From Alviniconcha marisindica (lineage: Eukaryota > Mollusca > Gastropoda > Provannidae): 64,000 nucleotides of DNA. The notes under the pieces are model-generated. The model saw only the letters and a list, made by a program, of their open reading frames with translations, ran no database searches and was not told the origin of the DNA. Within the stretch, counting starts at the first letter, position 1. Each line of letters begins with the position of its first letter. Shown one piece after another: positions 47,870 to 61,275 of the stretch. The DNA is taken from positions 487,501 through 551,500 of the forward strand of contig JABMCL010001376.1 of NCBI GenBank assembly GCA_018857735.1, written 5' to 3'. The translations under genes and the position numbers were made by a program.

Positions 47870-48770
47870 TGATCTGATTGGCTGAGATGTGTACTACGAG
47901 AACCAGGATGCACTCCCCCCAAAAAACTCCACGTAAATCCCCACTGCCTCCGTTGGTGGCGTGATGATCTGATTGGCTGAGCTGCGTACTATGAGAACCA
48001 CGATGCACTATAATAAAAAAAAATCAACGTAAAGCACCACTGTCTTGGTCAGTGGTGTGATGATCTGATTGGCTGAGCTGTGTACTTTGAGAACCAGGAG
48101 GCACTAAAAACAAAACAAAAAAAACACTCAACATAAAGCCTCACTTCCTCTGTTGGTGGCGTGATAAAACAGTTGGCTAAGCTGTGTACTACAAGAACCA
48201 GGATGCAGTGAAAAAAACTTCAGTATGTACAAAGCCCTACTGTCTTAGTCAGTGGTGTGATGATCCGATTGGCTGAGCTGCGTACTACAAGCCCCACTGT
48301 CTTAGTCACTGGTGTGATGATCTGAGTGGCTGAGCTGTGTACTACAAGCCCCACTGTCTTAGTCAGTGGTGTGATGATCCGAGTGGCTGAGCTGTGTACT
48401 ACAAGCCCCACTGTCTTAGTCAGTGGTGTGATGATCTGATTGGCTGAGCTGTGTACTACAAGCCCCACTGTCTTAGTGGTGTGATGATCTGATTGGCTGA
48501 GCTGTGTACTACAAGCCCCACTGTCTTAGTGGTGTGATGATCTGATTGGCTGAGCTGTGTACTACAAGCCCCACTGTCTTAGTGGTGTGATGATCTGATT
48601 GGCTGAGCTGTGTACTACAAGCCCCACTGTCTTAGTGGTGTGATGATCTGATTGGCTGAGCTGTGTACTACAAGCCCCACTGTCTTAGTGGTGTGATGAT
48701 CTGACTGGCTGAGCTGTGTACTACAAGCCCCATTGTCTTAGTGGTGTGATGATCTGACTGGCTGAGCTCA
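47800..48770 (+). repeat. array made from the receptor C-terminal coding end
   Basis: After the stop, units of about 100 bp repeat the last 69 coding bases in decayed form: TACTACGAGAACCAGGATGC, AAATCCCCACTGCCTCCGTT, GGTGGCGTGATGATCTGATT (near 47891, 47987, 48085, 48187). From about 48250 the unit shortens to about 59 bp (GGCTGAGCTGTGTACTACAA, GCCCCACTGTCTTAG). An AATAAA at 48012-48017 could serve as a poly(A) signal, with low confidence. Confidence 0.92.
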
Positions 48771-48915
48771 GCCATTTGGCTGATGATGGGCAGGGGCTGA
48801 GCGAGGATGCTTTGGGGGATGGTGGCACAGGAAACCACAAAGACAAGGGACTCAGGGAACTGCTACACCCTGGCGCCACGCACGCCCATCTGCCACGACT
48901 GACCGTCGCGGCGTG

Positions 48916-49092
48916 TTGCCCAGCCCGGGGGAACGACGGCATTGCCGGACGAGATGAAGTTTGCTCCGACTGACGAGCCGGCCGGGACTGACCGACAGAA
49001 ATCGAGATGTGGCAACTGTGGCAGAGTGCTGATGGAAGAACTTGAAGTGAACCAGTGTTTCCTCTTCTGCAAGGGCGAGGAGTTTGGACCGG
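48916..49092 (+). other. possible unassigned coding exon
   Basis: An open frame with coding-like composition reads …MKFAPTDEPAGTDRQKSRCG, NCGRVLMEELEVNQ, CFLFCKGEEFGP and stops at a possible donor, GACCG|gtgaggt. Two CxxC/CxxxC pairs suggest a small metal-binding fold, but I do not recognise a family. It could be an alternative 3' exon, a fragment of another gene, or chance. Confidence 0.2.
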
Positions 49093-51783
49093 TGAGGTTG
49101 GGTGTATCAATGCATGATGGAGTGCTTCAGTAAAGGACATATCAAGAGTTTGGACCGGTGACCGGTGAGGTTGGGTGTATCGATGTATGGTGTCCCATTC
49201 AAACAAAGGACACGTCGAGTGAAAGTGTGGTTTCGTCCTTAAGACTGCTGGATGCTTTCCTGCGCAAGCCTGATGAAGAACTTAACGGCCTATGGAGGGG
49301 TTCGCTTCAAAGGAATGAAATGACTCAATTTAACACACCGCATTTCCAGTGACGACAATCACATGGTCGACAAAAGTACTGTACACCTGATGTGTACAAA
49401 ACTGTAATGCCTCGGAATGTCTGCAGCGATTTTGGAGTGCTGAACACCAGACGTGTATAAAAGTGTAATGCCTCGAGATGTCTGCAAAGATTTTAAGTAC
49501 TGTACACCTGATGTGTACAAAACTGTAATGCCTCTGAATGTCTGCAGCGATTTTGGGTACTGTCCGCCTGGCGTGTATAAAACTGTAATGCCTAGGAATG
49601 TCTGCAGTAATTACACGGCTCAGAACCTGCAGTGACACTTGGGCATGGGCAGCCATATCATCCTTGTCTCAATCAGCGATCAAGAGATGGGTCATTTGTA
49701 AATTGTGTGTATGTGTCATTGTCTCCTGGACCACTGAAGTCTGCATAAGTCGGGGAAATGTGAGCAGGTACCTTTAGTTTAAGAGCAGTCAAAACAACCG
49801 ATCATGCTCATTTGAATTCTGAAGGAGCAGCTGTTGTGGAATGGTAGTTGGGGGAAAGATTTGGTACATGGGTGTTACATAGCTCTCGGGAGGTAAAGGC
49901 AAAGAGGGGGCTGAAAATGTGTTAATGAGGAACTAGCCTCAGTAATGTCTGAACTTCACTTTCAACACACACACACGCACGCACGCACGCACGCGCACGC
50001 ACGCACACACATACACGCACGCACACATACATGCACGCACACACATACACGCACACACCCACACACACGTGCGCACATGCACACACTCGAGAAAAAGAAA
50101 GTAGACAGCGAGGGTTGCTGTGGCCTTGACCCCTGACGAACATGGCTGTAAAATGTTTCTGCTGGGTCATGGAGCATCAGTGCACCTATTTTTAAGACAA
50201 AGGCAAACACAGGGTTAAGACCCTTGCTGTGGTTTTGTTGCGGGACATAGCTGCCCAGGGTTCAAGTCCAGTCAAGTCAGTGTGCTTCAGTCATCCCTCA
50301 CAGGGTAATTCAACCAACTACTAACGGCTCATTAGTTTAAAAAGTACATCAGAGCAGCAGCAGAAGCCTTTAAATTGATAACAATATTAATAGGTATACT
50401 GGATTTAAAAAAAAATCCGTAATGCAAATTATCACAGCAGAAAACATCCCTCTTACCCACCTCTCCCAGACACCCACACCCACTTCTCACCCAACATACA
50501 CACACACACACACACACCGCTGCTATCATCAACCAGGCACACTCCCACATTGCTGGATCCAGACACACCATTCAAACCTAATCAGACAGCTCCTTATTTT
50601 GGGGGTAAAAATGTTTGTTTTTTACTTTATTGTCCCTCATGGGAAGTTCAGGCCATCTTACCTGGTTGCATCAGCACATCAAGTTTGTTCACAGCACCTA
50701 GAACTGTGCAAGCCCGTGGCGTGGCAAAGTCTGTCTGGTCACGATGGCCCGGTCTGCCTGCAAGATTTGGTGGTTCAGCAGCAACAAAGCATCAGGGCTG
50801 ATACAGGCTCACTCAGCTCTTCACCTTCCAGGATTGTGGAAAGGTGAGAGAATGTGGTTTGTTTACTACAGGGTAAAACCCACACTCCGAGCATCGCTTT
50901 CCAGCACCTTCCGCCAAACTCTGTCAGATTTAGTTACGCCACTGAAGGGGCGCTCTTTATCTCCACGCAGCTGTTCACTGATGCGGTCAGCGCCCTACGA
51001 AAGGTTTGGGTACTAATATGACTGTAGAAGCAATCTAGCACCCAAGCACGCATGTAAACATGAGGCGCATCCACCCCAGGTTAAAAAAAAGAGTTGATTC
51101 AAACGATGGTGTAACTAAATACGGCAGTGGTTGAAGGAAGGATGTCATAAACCAATGCTTGGAGTTTGGGTAAAACCTTGTGGTGGCCCTGCACAAGACA
51201 AACTGCTGGTCTTTCCTATGTACACACAAGTGATTTTGCTATGCATTAGACGTTTCAGTACATGTATGCAGCTGTTATGCAGACATTGTGGAGATGGTTT
51301 GCCTGCAGTGTAAACTGTGCCTGATGCATTTGTATTTATTATTTATATATATATCTATAAGGATTAACAGACAACAAAAGAGCAGCCAAATGCTAAAATT
51401 ACGGAGGTGGTAGCGACACCTGGACTATAAAACATTTTGACAGACCCATTGCAGGAATCTAGGTAACTGGGTTGTGTTGTGGAGTTTGTAGGTTAATAGA
51501 GGAAAAGAAGTAATGTCTCTGTTTTTCTGTTTGAAACATTACTGCCATGCAGGTGACTGTATTACGAACAGCAAAAATCTGTTTTAGCCCTGGTATTGCC
51601 TAGTTTATCTGCTGTTCAAAGATTGTAAGAGGTTGTCTTTTTGAATGTTTTATCTTCATTTTTTTTACGGATACCTTTCTGCCATACTCTTCTTCTACTG
51701 CGAATGCTTTACACCTTATGCGTCACCGGAATTGAAGAAAAGCATTGCATTTCTTCCTTGCTTCCATAATAACTACACTGGAG

Positions 51784-52143
51784 ATCAACACAGAAGGAGT
51801 TAATTAGCGCTTGAAATAAGCAACACAAATACAACAGTGAAGACCTGAGTCGCCTACAGTAACTCTCACCTGGCATGTGTGTAAATACAAGGTACATAAA
51901 CTCCACCAGAGGTACATCCTCTGAGGTACATCACTTTTTTACATCCACCAGAGGTACATCCTGGAGTTTATGTACCTTGTATGTACTTCCATGCCAATTG
52001 AGAGTTACAGAGGATGTACCTCGGGTGGAGTTTATGTACCTTGTATTTACCCGCATGCCAGGTGAGAGTTACCGTAGGCTACTCAGGTCTTTGTTTTTGT
52101 ACTTAAGTATTTCTAGCGCTAATAAACTCCCTTGTGTGTTGAT
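51784..52143. mobile_element. foldback element, 360 bp
   Basis: The arms, about 51784-51925 and 52010-52143, are near-perfect inverted copies (CACCTGGCATG…AAATACAAGGTACATAAACTCCACC against its reverse). The centre holds a third, shorter inverted copy. Outer ends read ATCAACACA / TGTGTTGAT. No target duplication is obvious. Confidence 0.8.
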
Positions 52144-52638
52144 TCTGCACGAGCGCTCTGGGCCCCGTTCTGTTTCAGATTGTTTGCATCGGAGCTCTTG
52201 CAAGCAATGATCATAATCAACCAGTTTGTTGTTCTGACGTTAACTAAGGGTCTGACGTGGTGGGTGTGGGGGGTGGAGGGCGAAGAGGGGGGAAGCACTG
52301 AATACTTATTTTTTGTGGCACTCACTCCTGACATGTGATCTGATGCTGGAGATCACTGACCGGAAACTGTGATGTTCTTTACACTGTTTTGAAGCAAGGA
52401 AAGCACACCAGGCTAGTGCTGCAGTGTGTTACAGTTCTTGCTCAAATCTTTTAAAATGCAAGCGCTACTGTACATAAATATGACTGTATGCCGTCATGTG
52501 AAGTGAAAGATTATCTGTAACAGTCACTGCTCAGTGTTATGATCACTTTATGTAACAGTTGTTCATTTGTGCATGTATCTTTTGTGGTTTGTTGAGATTA
52601 CATTCCAGTTTTAAATGCCAACCATGCTGGCGCTTTGC

Positions 52639-52673
<35 letters not shown>

Positions 52674-54165
52674 TCATGGCGGCATCAGGTTTAAACCTAC
52701 AAGTGTCTTTCAAGGCCATGTCTGTACTTAATCTGGCGTTGATCAAGAGTGATCAGTCAAACAGGTGAATTTTGGTTTTAATCATTTGTGGTACTGAATC
52801 AAAGTGGGTCCAATGGTCACATTGAAAGATAATAATGTGTACATCGTCATTCCTCTCACAAATGTATTTAAAAAATTGTTTAGTTGCAACATCACTGTTG
52901 AGTGTGCATGTTAGATTTTGTGATCCGACATTTTTTAACACACTGTGGCGTGCGCATTGCGATGTGCATTCAGCAACAAAATTTGCGCATGCAAGTATTC
53001 ATGAAAACCTGTCAAGATCTGGTAATAAATATCTCGCTAATATTACCGTTTTTGATTTTTATGTAACATATGAACTGAAGATGACCTATTCACTGATTTT
53101 GTTTGCATTTCATATAATTCTGATTAGCCTGGAATGGTCAAGGAAGGAGAATTGAATGCTGTTAAGTCTTGTTTTCTTTTGGTTATTAAAATATGTTCGC
53201 TGGAGACTGGAGAAGACAAACCTCCAAAACGTGAAGAAAAAAACAATTTTGGCATTCTCTGACATAAAGACCTGGTACAGTCCACTGCTGAAGACCAAGA
53301 TCTGCTGAATGTTTTCCTTGCAAAATATATTGTAAACATTTGTTAATTTTGTTTTATTTCTTATGTTTTTATGTAGTGTGAAAAAAGGTCTTGCTTGTGC
53401 TTTCATCTACATTCAGTGTGTTTTTATTTTCAACCGGTGTGTGATTCATTCACTTGCTCATTCATTCACACTCACAAACATGTAAACACGTGTCCATGCA
53501 TATCAAAATATGACATGCTGGTGTGTACCTGTATGTATCTGAACAAAAAGAATATCATTGGTGCCATTGTTGTAATCGTTTTTTTTAGAACACAATTCTT
53601 TGTACGTCAGCTTTTTACATCCTCTTTCATTTCAACATCACTGTGTCATATAATATTCCAACTCTTTTATTCTGTCATTGCGGGAGCTAATTGAATGATT
53701 GAATTTTCTTTTTTACCCTGGTTATAGATAAAACAAAATCCCGATGCAGATTGTTTACTATTATATCACTGATCATGTTCTGATGTTTATATTACTGATC
53801 ATGTTCTGTTGCACTATCGCCTGTATTTAATCAGCATTTCATGCTTTATGTTACAAATTATGTTTGCAAGTATCTAAATTATCTGTTCATTGCCTGTATT
53901 AATCAGCATTTCATGCCTTATGTTACAAATTATGTTTGCAAGTATCTAAATTATTCAGATCTGTTCATGATACACCTGTTTGCACATTTCTAGTGTAATT
54001 ATGCATGCGCCTTATTTTAAACAGTGATGTGATCAGTGTATGAACAACAACTGAAGTGCAGCAGCACTGTGTGCTTCAAGATCTGCGTGTGCCTTTTAAC
54101 AACCAGGGTGCTAGGTGCGAGTGTCATGAGATGCATTCTTCAGATAGGTTTGTCGTCGTTTGAAC

Positions 54166-54171
54166 AATAAA
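54166..54171 (+). terminator. candidate poly(A) signal AATAAA
   Basis: GAACAATAAAATGAGG with a GT-rich region downstream (CTCCGTGTTCTT). If the receptor mRNA has a long 3' UTR it could end here. Unsupported by transcripts. Confidence 0.3.
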
Positions 54172-54766
54172 ATGAGGAATGACAGGGCTCCGTGTTCTTA
54201 ATACATGATGGGTCTGAATGATAGTCACAGTTTACCAGGGTTCATGTTGGCTGGTAATTTTGCGTATTTTATCACTTAAAAGCAGCATATACTGGAATAA
54301 AAATCAATGATTGGTTAGATGTACCAGCTGTTATTTTGTTCAACTGGTTCTCAGAAAGAAGAATAAAATCACAGTAGTAGCATAGACGGCTGTGCAACTG
54401 ACTGGTTACAGTGATGTCTGACCAGTTTCTGTGAACCACTTTCGCCACCTCATATACGTCGCACTGGTTTAAAAAATGTCTAAAGCGATGGCTGGCCCTA
54501 CCCAGACTGTTCATTTGCCCCAAAGCCCAGGCATATAATGCAACAATTGCACAAAGTTTGAAACAAGATCTGCAAGGAAATATATGCATGCACAACTTTC
54601 AGACGCCATCATAATCTTGAAACAACTGTGCGCAGGTCATTCCCTAACAAGGCTATCACGCAAAGTTTCAAAGATGTTAACGTTTGACAAAAAATCCACT
54701 GCCTGCTCCAGAAATGCACCCTATTTGTCTCTGTTTTATACACTGTACTTCAGTTGCCACATGCAT

Positions 54767-55276
54767 TATTGGGCGATTCAGGCGGGGTTGTTAACTCCCT
54801 TGAATTTTGCCCGGCATCGCTTAAGTCCCTTGGCTGCTTTTATTTCCGGTGCATACTTTCTTCCCAATGGAAGGTGGTGACAGTGAATTTGCAAATTTGA
54901 CACTGCCAACTTTAAAGGCATTTTTTTAGGCCCGTAGTCATAATGTGTCTGCCAATAACTTGTTGCTCATGCTATAGGATGCCCCAAAACACATTTTTTC
55001 TACGAACTCGCGACCTTCTGGTCAGCCAAAAAATGACGCAAAGAAAAAAAATTCCACCCTCCATCCCCTTTCTATGGTAATTTTTGCAACTGCAACAGTA
55101 CTGGCATTTGTACTGCTTCGTGATTCTAGGTTCAACTTCCACTGTTATACACGGCGTGAAGCAACACCTACTCTGAAATCAGCCCAGAAGTGCGCTGCGA
55201 CCTCTCGAGACTTCTTGCACGAAAGATTACAAAGAACATTCACTCTAGCAAACCATCTTCACTGAATCGCCCAATA
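54767..55276 (+). mobile_element. MITE, copy B
   Basis: Terminal inverted repeats TATTGGGCGATTCA / TGAATCGCCCAATA, 510 bp, non-coding. Same element as 46115-46633 in the opposite orientation, with small differences throughout. Confidence 0.92.
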
Positions 55277-55279
55277 GGT

Positions 55280-58200
55280 GTGATGCTGTCATTTTATGTG
55301 TTGATATGACAATCATACAAAGCTCAGCATTCAACTGTAATCAGAACCTGCCATTTACAGCTGAATGACTGGCTAGACTCACCACCGATTCTTACAGAGA
55401 CTCACTTGTTTTCATATGGGATTAAACAAAAACTTGAGCAAAACGCAACAAAAAGGCAAACAACAGGACAATGAAAGCGTTTCACACTTTATTTTAAGAA
55501 GACAGACAGCATGTAAAGTATCCCCCTCCCTCCCCAGCCTTACTTTCCACCCCCAGTATTTTTTGGCAGCACAAAATAAGATCACACAATTTTAGTCTTC
55601 AGAATTAATATTGAAAAAGCACAAACAAAACACAGGCACAGGAATTGTTCTGAGTAAAAATTGCTGCTCCTCTACCTCATTTTGATTTCAAAATAAATTG
55701 TACTTAACCTGCACCCAAATGTCTTGGAAATTTTGCAAACAGTTCAAACTATGTGGAGAAAAAAAATACAAAAAAATACCAATGTACTTCATTTCACAGG
55801 TTTCTTTTTTTTCTTTTTCTGTTTTTAACACAGTGTCATTTTCCAATTTGTTTTTTACACTTACTTTGCGACCTGGATCACATCTGTTCATGCTTAAACA
55901 GCCAAACTTTAACGGTAGTACCTTTTCTCGTAAGAACATGCGGTACCATCAGGAAAAAATGGCATGCGACATATCTGCATTCTGAATAGGAACCAACATT
56001 TAGGACAAACAGTCATGAAAACATTTTTTCCGCAAAAATGTTCTCTTGCTGAAATGACTTACTTCCTGTCTGAAACTGGATGGTTGACACACAAAATTGA
56101 TTAAATTATGGAACTCGAGACAATTCCCATGCCTGAAAATAGCCTTTATTTCTTCTTTTCCTATCTAAGATAAAAACTAGAACTTAAGGACAGCTTCAAT
56201 AAAATCCATTCACCTCCACTGAGCTTTCCACATAGATCAACAATCCACACAAACTGGTGACACCGGAGCGCAGAACGTGCACACTACTGCTCTTGGTCAG
56301 TCATGATCCAAAGTGGATTCAGGTCAACATAAAACTCACAGCAATGGCTACTAAAAGCACTGCTTGTTGATGCAACTGAAACGCTCATTCTTTATCAAAA
56401 CCCAAGTTTACTGACAGCTTATCAACACAAACAGCATCCTACTGGCAAAATGAATGCCTCATGGTTCTAGTGCACAAGAGGGAGAGAGAGTTGACCATTT
56501 ATCATGTGTTTAGTACGCTGTAACCACAGTTTAAAAGATGAATGTCATCTTTTCATGGTGTTTAGCAATAGAATCAGAAGCACCCATAATAAACTGATAC
56601 AGCTTGCATTATATATGTACATAACGACGCATATGCATCATTAACACGATGAGTACATCTCTAGGTGACTCGCATTCAAAACGGGAAAACAGCTCCATCA
56701 GGTTTTCAAACTCTCAAGTGGTCTTGACAAAGAAGGGATCAGGGTCATCCAAACTGATATGAATGTGGTATTTCTAATGTAGGTTATCATTCTGCAGACT
56801 TTCAAAGACCTTCCTTTAACAGCATCCATGATCAATGCATGTTTGGCCAAGTCCAAAAACATACCATTTGTCTTCCTAAAATGGACACCAAAAGTCATGA
56901 GAAGCATTTTGTGTGTGACCATGTCTAGGTATGTCATACATTTACACAGCATAAACCTGACTAGGTTAGATGTTCAACAGAAAATACAACTTTTATTTCG
57001 ACCTTGGTGATGTCAGCTGTGATCCTATAAAAGTGCCTGAAGGCTAAGGTTATAAAAACTGGAAAGAAACTGTAAAACACAAGAGTTAATCATGGAAATG
57101 TTCTCTGACAAATCCTAGCAGCACACCATATCTATTTTACATATATATATACTCAGAGGAAAAAACAATGTTACAGCTTTTTTTTCTCACAGCTAAAATT
57201 CATCAACTGTTTCGCTTAAACGTACACCAAAGTTGTAAAAAGATTTTACAAATGATCCCATCTATCTTTGTAACCACCACTGAAGGTCTGAGCTTGAACA
57301 CAATACAACCTTCCATTTTACCCCCCCACTTTCACTGCTGTAACCACAAATAAAGTCACAGCTACTGAAACTGGTATGCACAGGCAAATTATCTGAACCG
57401 AGTTGTCATCATGCAAAGCTTCAAGGACGTTGCTGTTACACGGTTGTAGTGGTCAGCCAGACCAACAGAAACACCGATCATCACACAGACTTGCACCACT
57501 TTTTGATGCAAGTCCAACTGCGTTCAAAGCAGTTTAACCAATCAAGCTTCATTTTCCCCAAGCGCAACATTTTCTTCGCCCCGTTTCTCTGCCCCCTTCC
57601 CTCCCCGACTATTTTTGTTTCTCTCTCTCTCTCTCTCCAAACAATCCACACACCACTCTCACCCAGCTTTCCCCCACCTTCTTTTGAGACGGCAACATGA
57701 AGGCATGAAAGCACATCTCGCACCCTGGTAGAAGGACTCGGCCTGAAGCTGGGTTCTGAGGTTACTGGGCGGTAGACGCTTTTCGAAGTACTTGTTTAGT
57801 ACAGCCTGTAGCTCTTTGTTGAGAATGTCTAACTAACAGCGTCAGTGCTTACAGAATCTGTGCTAATGGAGAACTGCCATTCCGTAAACATCACAAGTTT
57901 CCCAAACCATCCTCATTTTATGAGTAAGTAAGTAAATTGGTGTTTTACGCCCAGTCAACCAGTGTGGTTATATCAGGGTGATCTCATTTTATGAAAACAA
58001 AAACAAAAAAGCAACAAAAAACAAACCCCCAAAAAGCATTCGTCTCGTGCCCATTTGACTTCCTCAGCAGAAATAACCCCTCGCCAAGCCCTTTTGCTCA
58101 TTTCATACCATACCCCTGAGCACAAAGTTCTCATTTCACACTCTGTACACCGAGTAACTCAGGCTCACACAAACCCAGACGTCAGCATCCTACTGTACGC

Positions 58201-60700
58201 GTCTCAAGCATTACCATCATCCACCATGCAAAAACTGAAAGCCACGAGACCAGGCTCACCCAAGCAGCAAGGGCTGCACACCAGCTCTGGTGCAGCAACA
58301 TTCACGGCGCAACGCACAACCGCCACAACCCCAACACACAAACCTCAGCCCGATCTGGCCGTCTGAATACTTACGGCCAAAAGCTGTCAGCTTACTGGCT
58401 ACGTTGGATGCTGGGTGTTAGCAAATCTATACATATCATCACCTAACTGACATGCACAGCGTTAATACATACAGATCAACTCTGTCAACAACTTCAATCA
58501 CAAATTGGCACACAAACGGTTCTGACTAAACTGTCCAAGCATAGCTTGGATCAAGATTGTTGTGGATTTATACACACACATCGTGGAAACTAAGCAAAAC
58601 ACTAACAACTCGGCATCACACAAATCAAGCCAAAATAGGCCGCTGCACATTTTGAGCCTGACAGTTTTCAAACTGCCTGTCACTGACCTTCATGCAGTGT
58701 TGACTCCTGGTACACTGGTGGCACTGTGCAGCCATCAATGGACGAGCACTACATGCCAAGCAAAGCGGCAGCTAATACACAGTGGGACAGTTTATTTTTT
58801 ATTTTTTTGTTTTACGTATGAAGAGTTCAGCCACGCTTGTCAAAACCAACTGATTTTAGGATTGTACATACGCGTGTGTGTATACAAGCATGCTTGTTAC
58901 ATGTAGATAATGAGAATTAGCACAAGCCGACTCGCTAAGTCACCACCGTTAATGCCACTGACGTGGTCACTGTGGTATACTGCTTAGGTCATGATCAAAC
59001 TGCGAGGCACAAAACCTGCACACAAATATATCTGACACATCGGAATCACAGACTGAAGCTCCAGAACCCAGAAACTGGGCACCGATCCACATCAAGCAGT
59101 GTACATGTACCAGGGTACAAGTATATCTGTAGCATAATATACTATAACCCTTCATCTTGTTCTCAGCAAAATACTTTTTTCTTTTGTATAACATTTTATA
59201 TTACTTTTCCATCCAACTTGATTAGTATATATGTGTATAATGATCTATATAGCGCTTCCACTAAAAGTATTTACTTTTAAGTCCCTAAAAGGAAAAAAAA
59301 TCTACACACAGGCTGGAGCATAACAAAGTCTTCACAGCATGCAAATAACAGATTTGAATAAAGAGCTTATGCATTAACTTAGTGGAGGAAAGGGAAGGGT
59401 GTTTGCTGTAAAAAAGAATAGCAAATGCTCAAATTCACATTCATGGAAAATGCAAATGTCCATTGTAAATTTGGACTCTCCCATGACCTTGAATGAGTTG
59501 GGTCACAAAAGTGGTCCAAACACATGAAGCCAACAGAGGCACAACTTTTGAAAGATTTCACTGAAACTGTATTCAAGTAACCGCAGTAATATCCAATGAT
59601 CCAATTACATTTTTGCCAAGGCAAGAAATGTACCCCCAACTACAAGTTACAATCACTACAGGTGCTATGTACATGATACTGTCTTAACTCAATCAAGGTA
59701 CACACTTTAAAACCCCCACAAAGAAGCAACTAACAGATGCAATGTTACAGACCAATACATTAAACTGTTGGAAAGTTATGAAGGTAGTCTGATAAATTAA
59801 CAAAGAAAAATTGGAATCACCTATCTTATTTTGTCACCACAATAATAAAGCATCTAATCCAAAGGAGAAAAAATAAATTTAATTGTTTTATTGTCTGTTG
59901 TACATCAGCAACATATTTTTTTTAACTCGTCGAGGAGTTCTTTAAAGAAACTGACAACTTTGTGTCACTGTTGTGTCATGAGGTCCTCCAAACAGTTGGA
60001 AACATATTTTTCACTGATGTTATGCAGCTCTATTTGAAAATATCTGATCTTACAATGGCATAGACAAAACGACTCACCATCAATGTCAAGATACAATAAT
60101 TATGACAGCAATCACATAGAAACAGCTGTTTGCACTATAGGGGGCGTAGCTCTGTATACACAATTGACTGTCCACATCCTACACAAAAGGTGTTTGACTG
60201 GCAAGCCTTGAATGAGTTAATGTATCATGAACAAAAAACATCACGCAAAAGTAATGATGAGCTGGAAGACCACTTACGAAAAGAAAACCCCACACAACTT
60301 TCTGTAAACATTGATCATTACATTGACGGACATTATATCTGAAAAAGAACTGCATACCTTGAAAAAGAAAGCTGAAAGCAGCCATGATTTTCTTCTTAAC
60401 GCTGGCAAAAAAAAATGCTAAAACTTTGCTGGTTGTGAGATAAAGATGCAAAATACAACCCCCAAGGGTCACACCTATAAAGATATCACACACACATATA
60501 TTTATGCATTGTCAACAGATGTTTTAACACAAGGTTCTGTTTGCATTTTATGGATCTTCCGTAACAAATGGCATCATGACCCTTTCTCTTTCAGTCTCTT
60601 TCACCATAACAAATGGCATCATGACCCTTTCTCTTTCACGCACATAACCCTCATTTCTCTTAAAGTCTCTCCCTTTCAGACACATAAACCTTGGACCATA
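55280..60700. other. AT-rich unique DNA, no gene recognised
   Basis: No exon or domain on either strand. A minus-strand AATAAA (TTTATT at 55488-55493) could end a very long 3' UTR of the minus-strand gene at the right edge, but nearer signals exist. A dispersed-repeat tail lies at 57925-57965. Confidence 0.45.
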
Positions 60701-60729
60701 GAATAAAAACAGTACGCAATTATTTTGAT

Positions 60730-61182
60730 TTATGCTCATCTCGTACTGAAAAAACGTAAAACTGACCACATCACTCTTCTCTTTGAATTTCTCCACTGGT
60801 CCCCAATCCCACAAAGAATTCAGTACAAGATAAACACTCTCTGCTACAAATGTATTACGCACACTGCTTCATCTTACCTCTTCAACTTTGCACACCTTCC
60901 TGTACTCACTGCTCTGATTCCGATACTTTCAGCCTCCAGATTCCTCATACCAGACTCTCCACTGTGGATTCCCATGCCTTTTCTATGCCTCTCCACCAGA
61001 AACCCTCTCTGGACTCCTTCAAATTAAACCTCAAAACGTTTCTTTTCCCAAAACAACAGACCTGTCATTTTTTTGGTTCTGCGCTGCCATCTTCCTCTGC
61101 CTCAATTCTCTGTTGTCTGTTTACGTTGTGTGCAAATAAGTTTTGTAGTCGGCATATGTGTGTGCAGGTGCCTGTGCCTGTG

Positions 61183-61223
<41 letters not shown>

Positions 61224-61275
61224 ATGTATGTGCTTAGAATACCCTCTACAAACAAGATTTTGCACTTTATAAATA
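60730..61275 (+). mobile_element. LINE 3' fragment
   Basis: In two frames the plus strand encodes FLHWSPIPQRIQYKINTLCY, KCITHTASSYLFNFAHLPVL and NLKTFLFPKQ, the pattern LHWLPV..RI.YK…LL that lies at the C-terminal end of many LINE reverse-transcriptase proteins. A frameshift separates the parts. A (GT)n tract and GCACTTTATAAATACTTTAT follow, typical of the element tail. Confidence 0.7.

Larger units (their letters stand above)
48771..54160. other. mostly unique non-coding DNA; possible receptor 3' UTR
   Basis: Beyond the array I see no confident gene. A GC-richer block at 48776-49100 is treated separately. Short direct repeats at 49380-49620 (CTGTACACCTGATGTGTACA, AAACTGTAATGCCTCG). A CA/CG-rich microsatellite at 49966-50085. 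A foldback element at 51784-52143. Whether this belongs to the receptor transcript is unknown. Confidence 0.4.
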
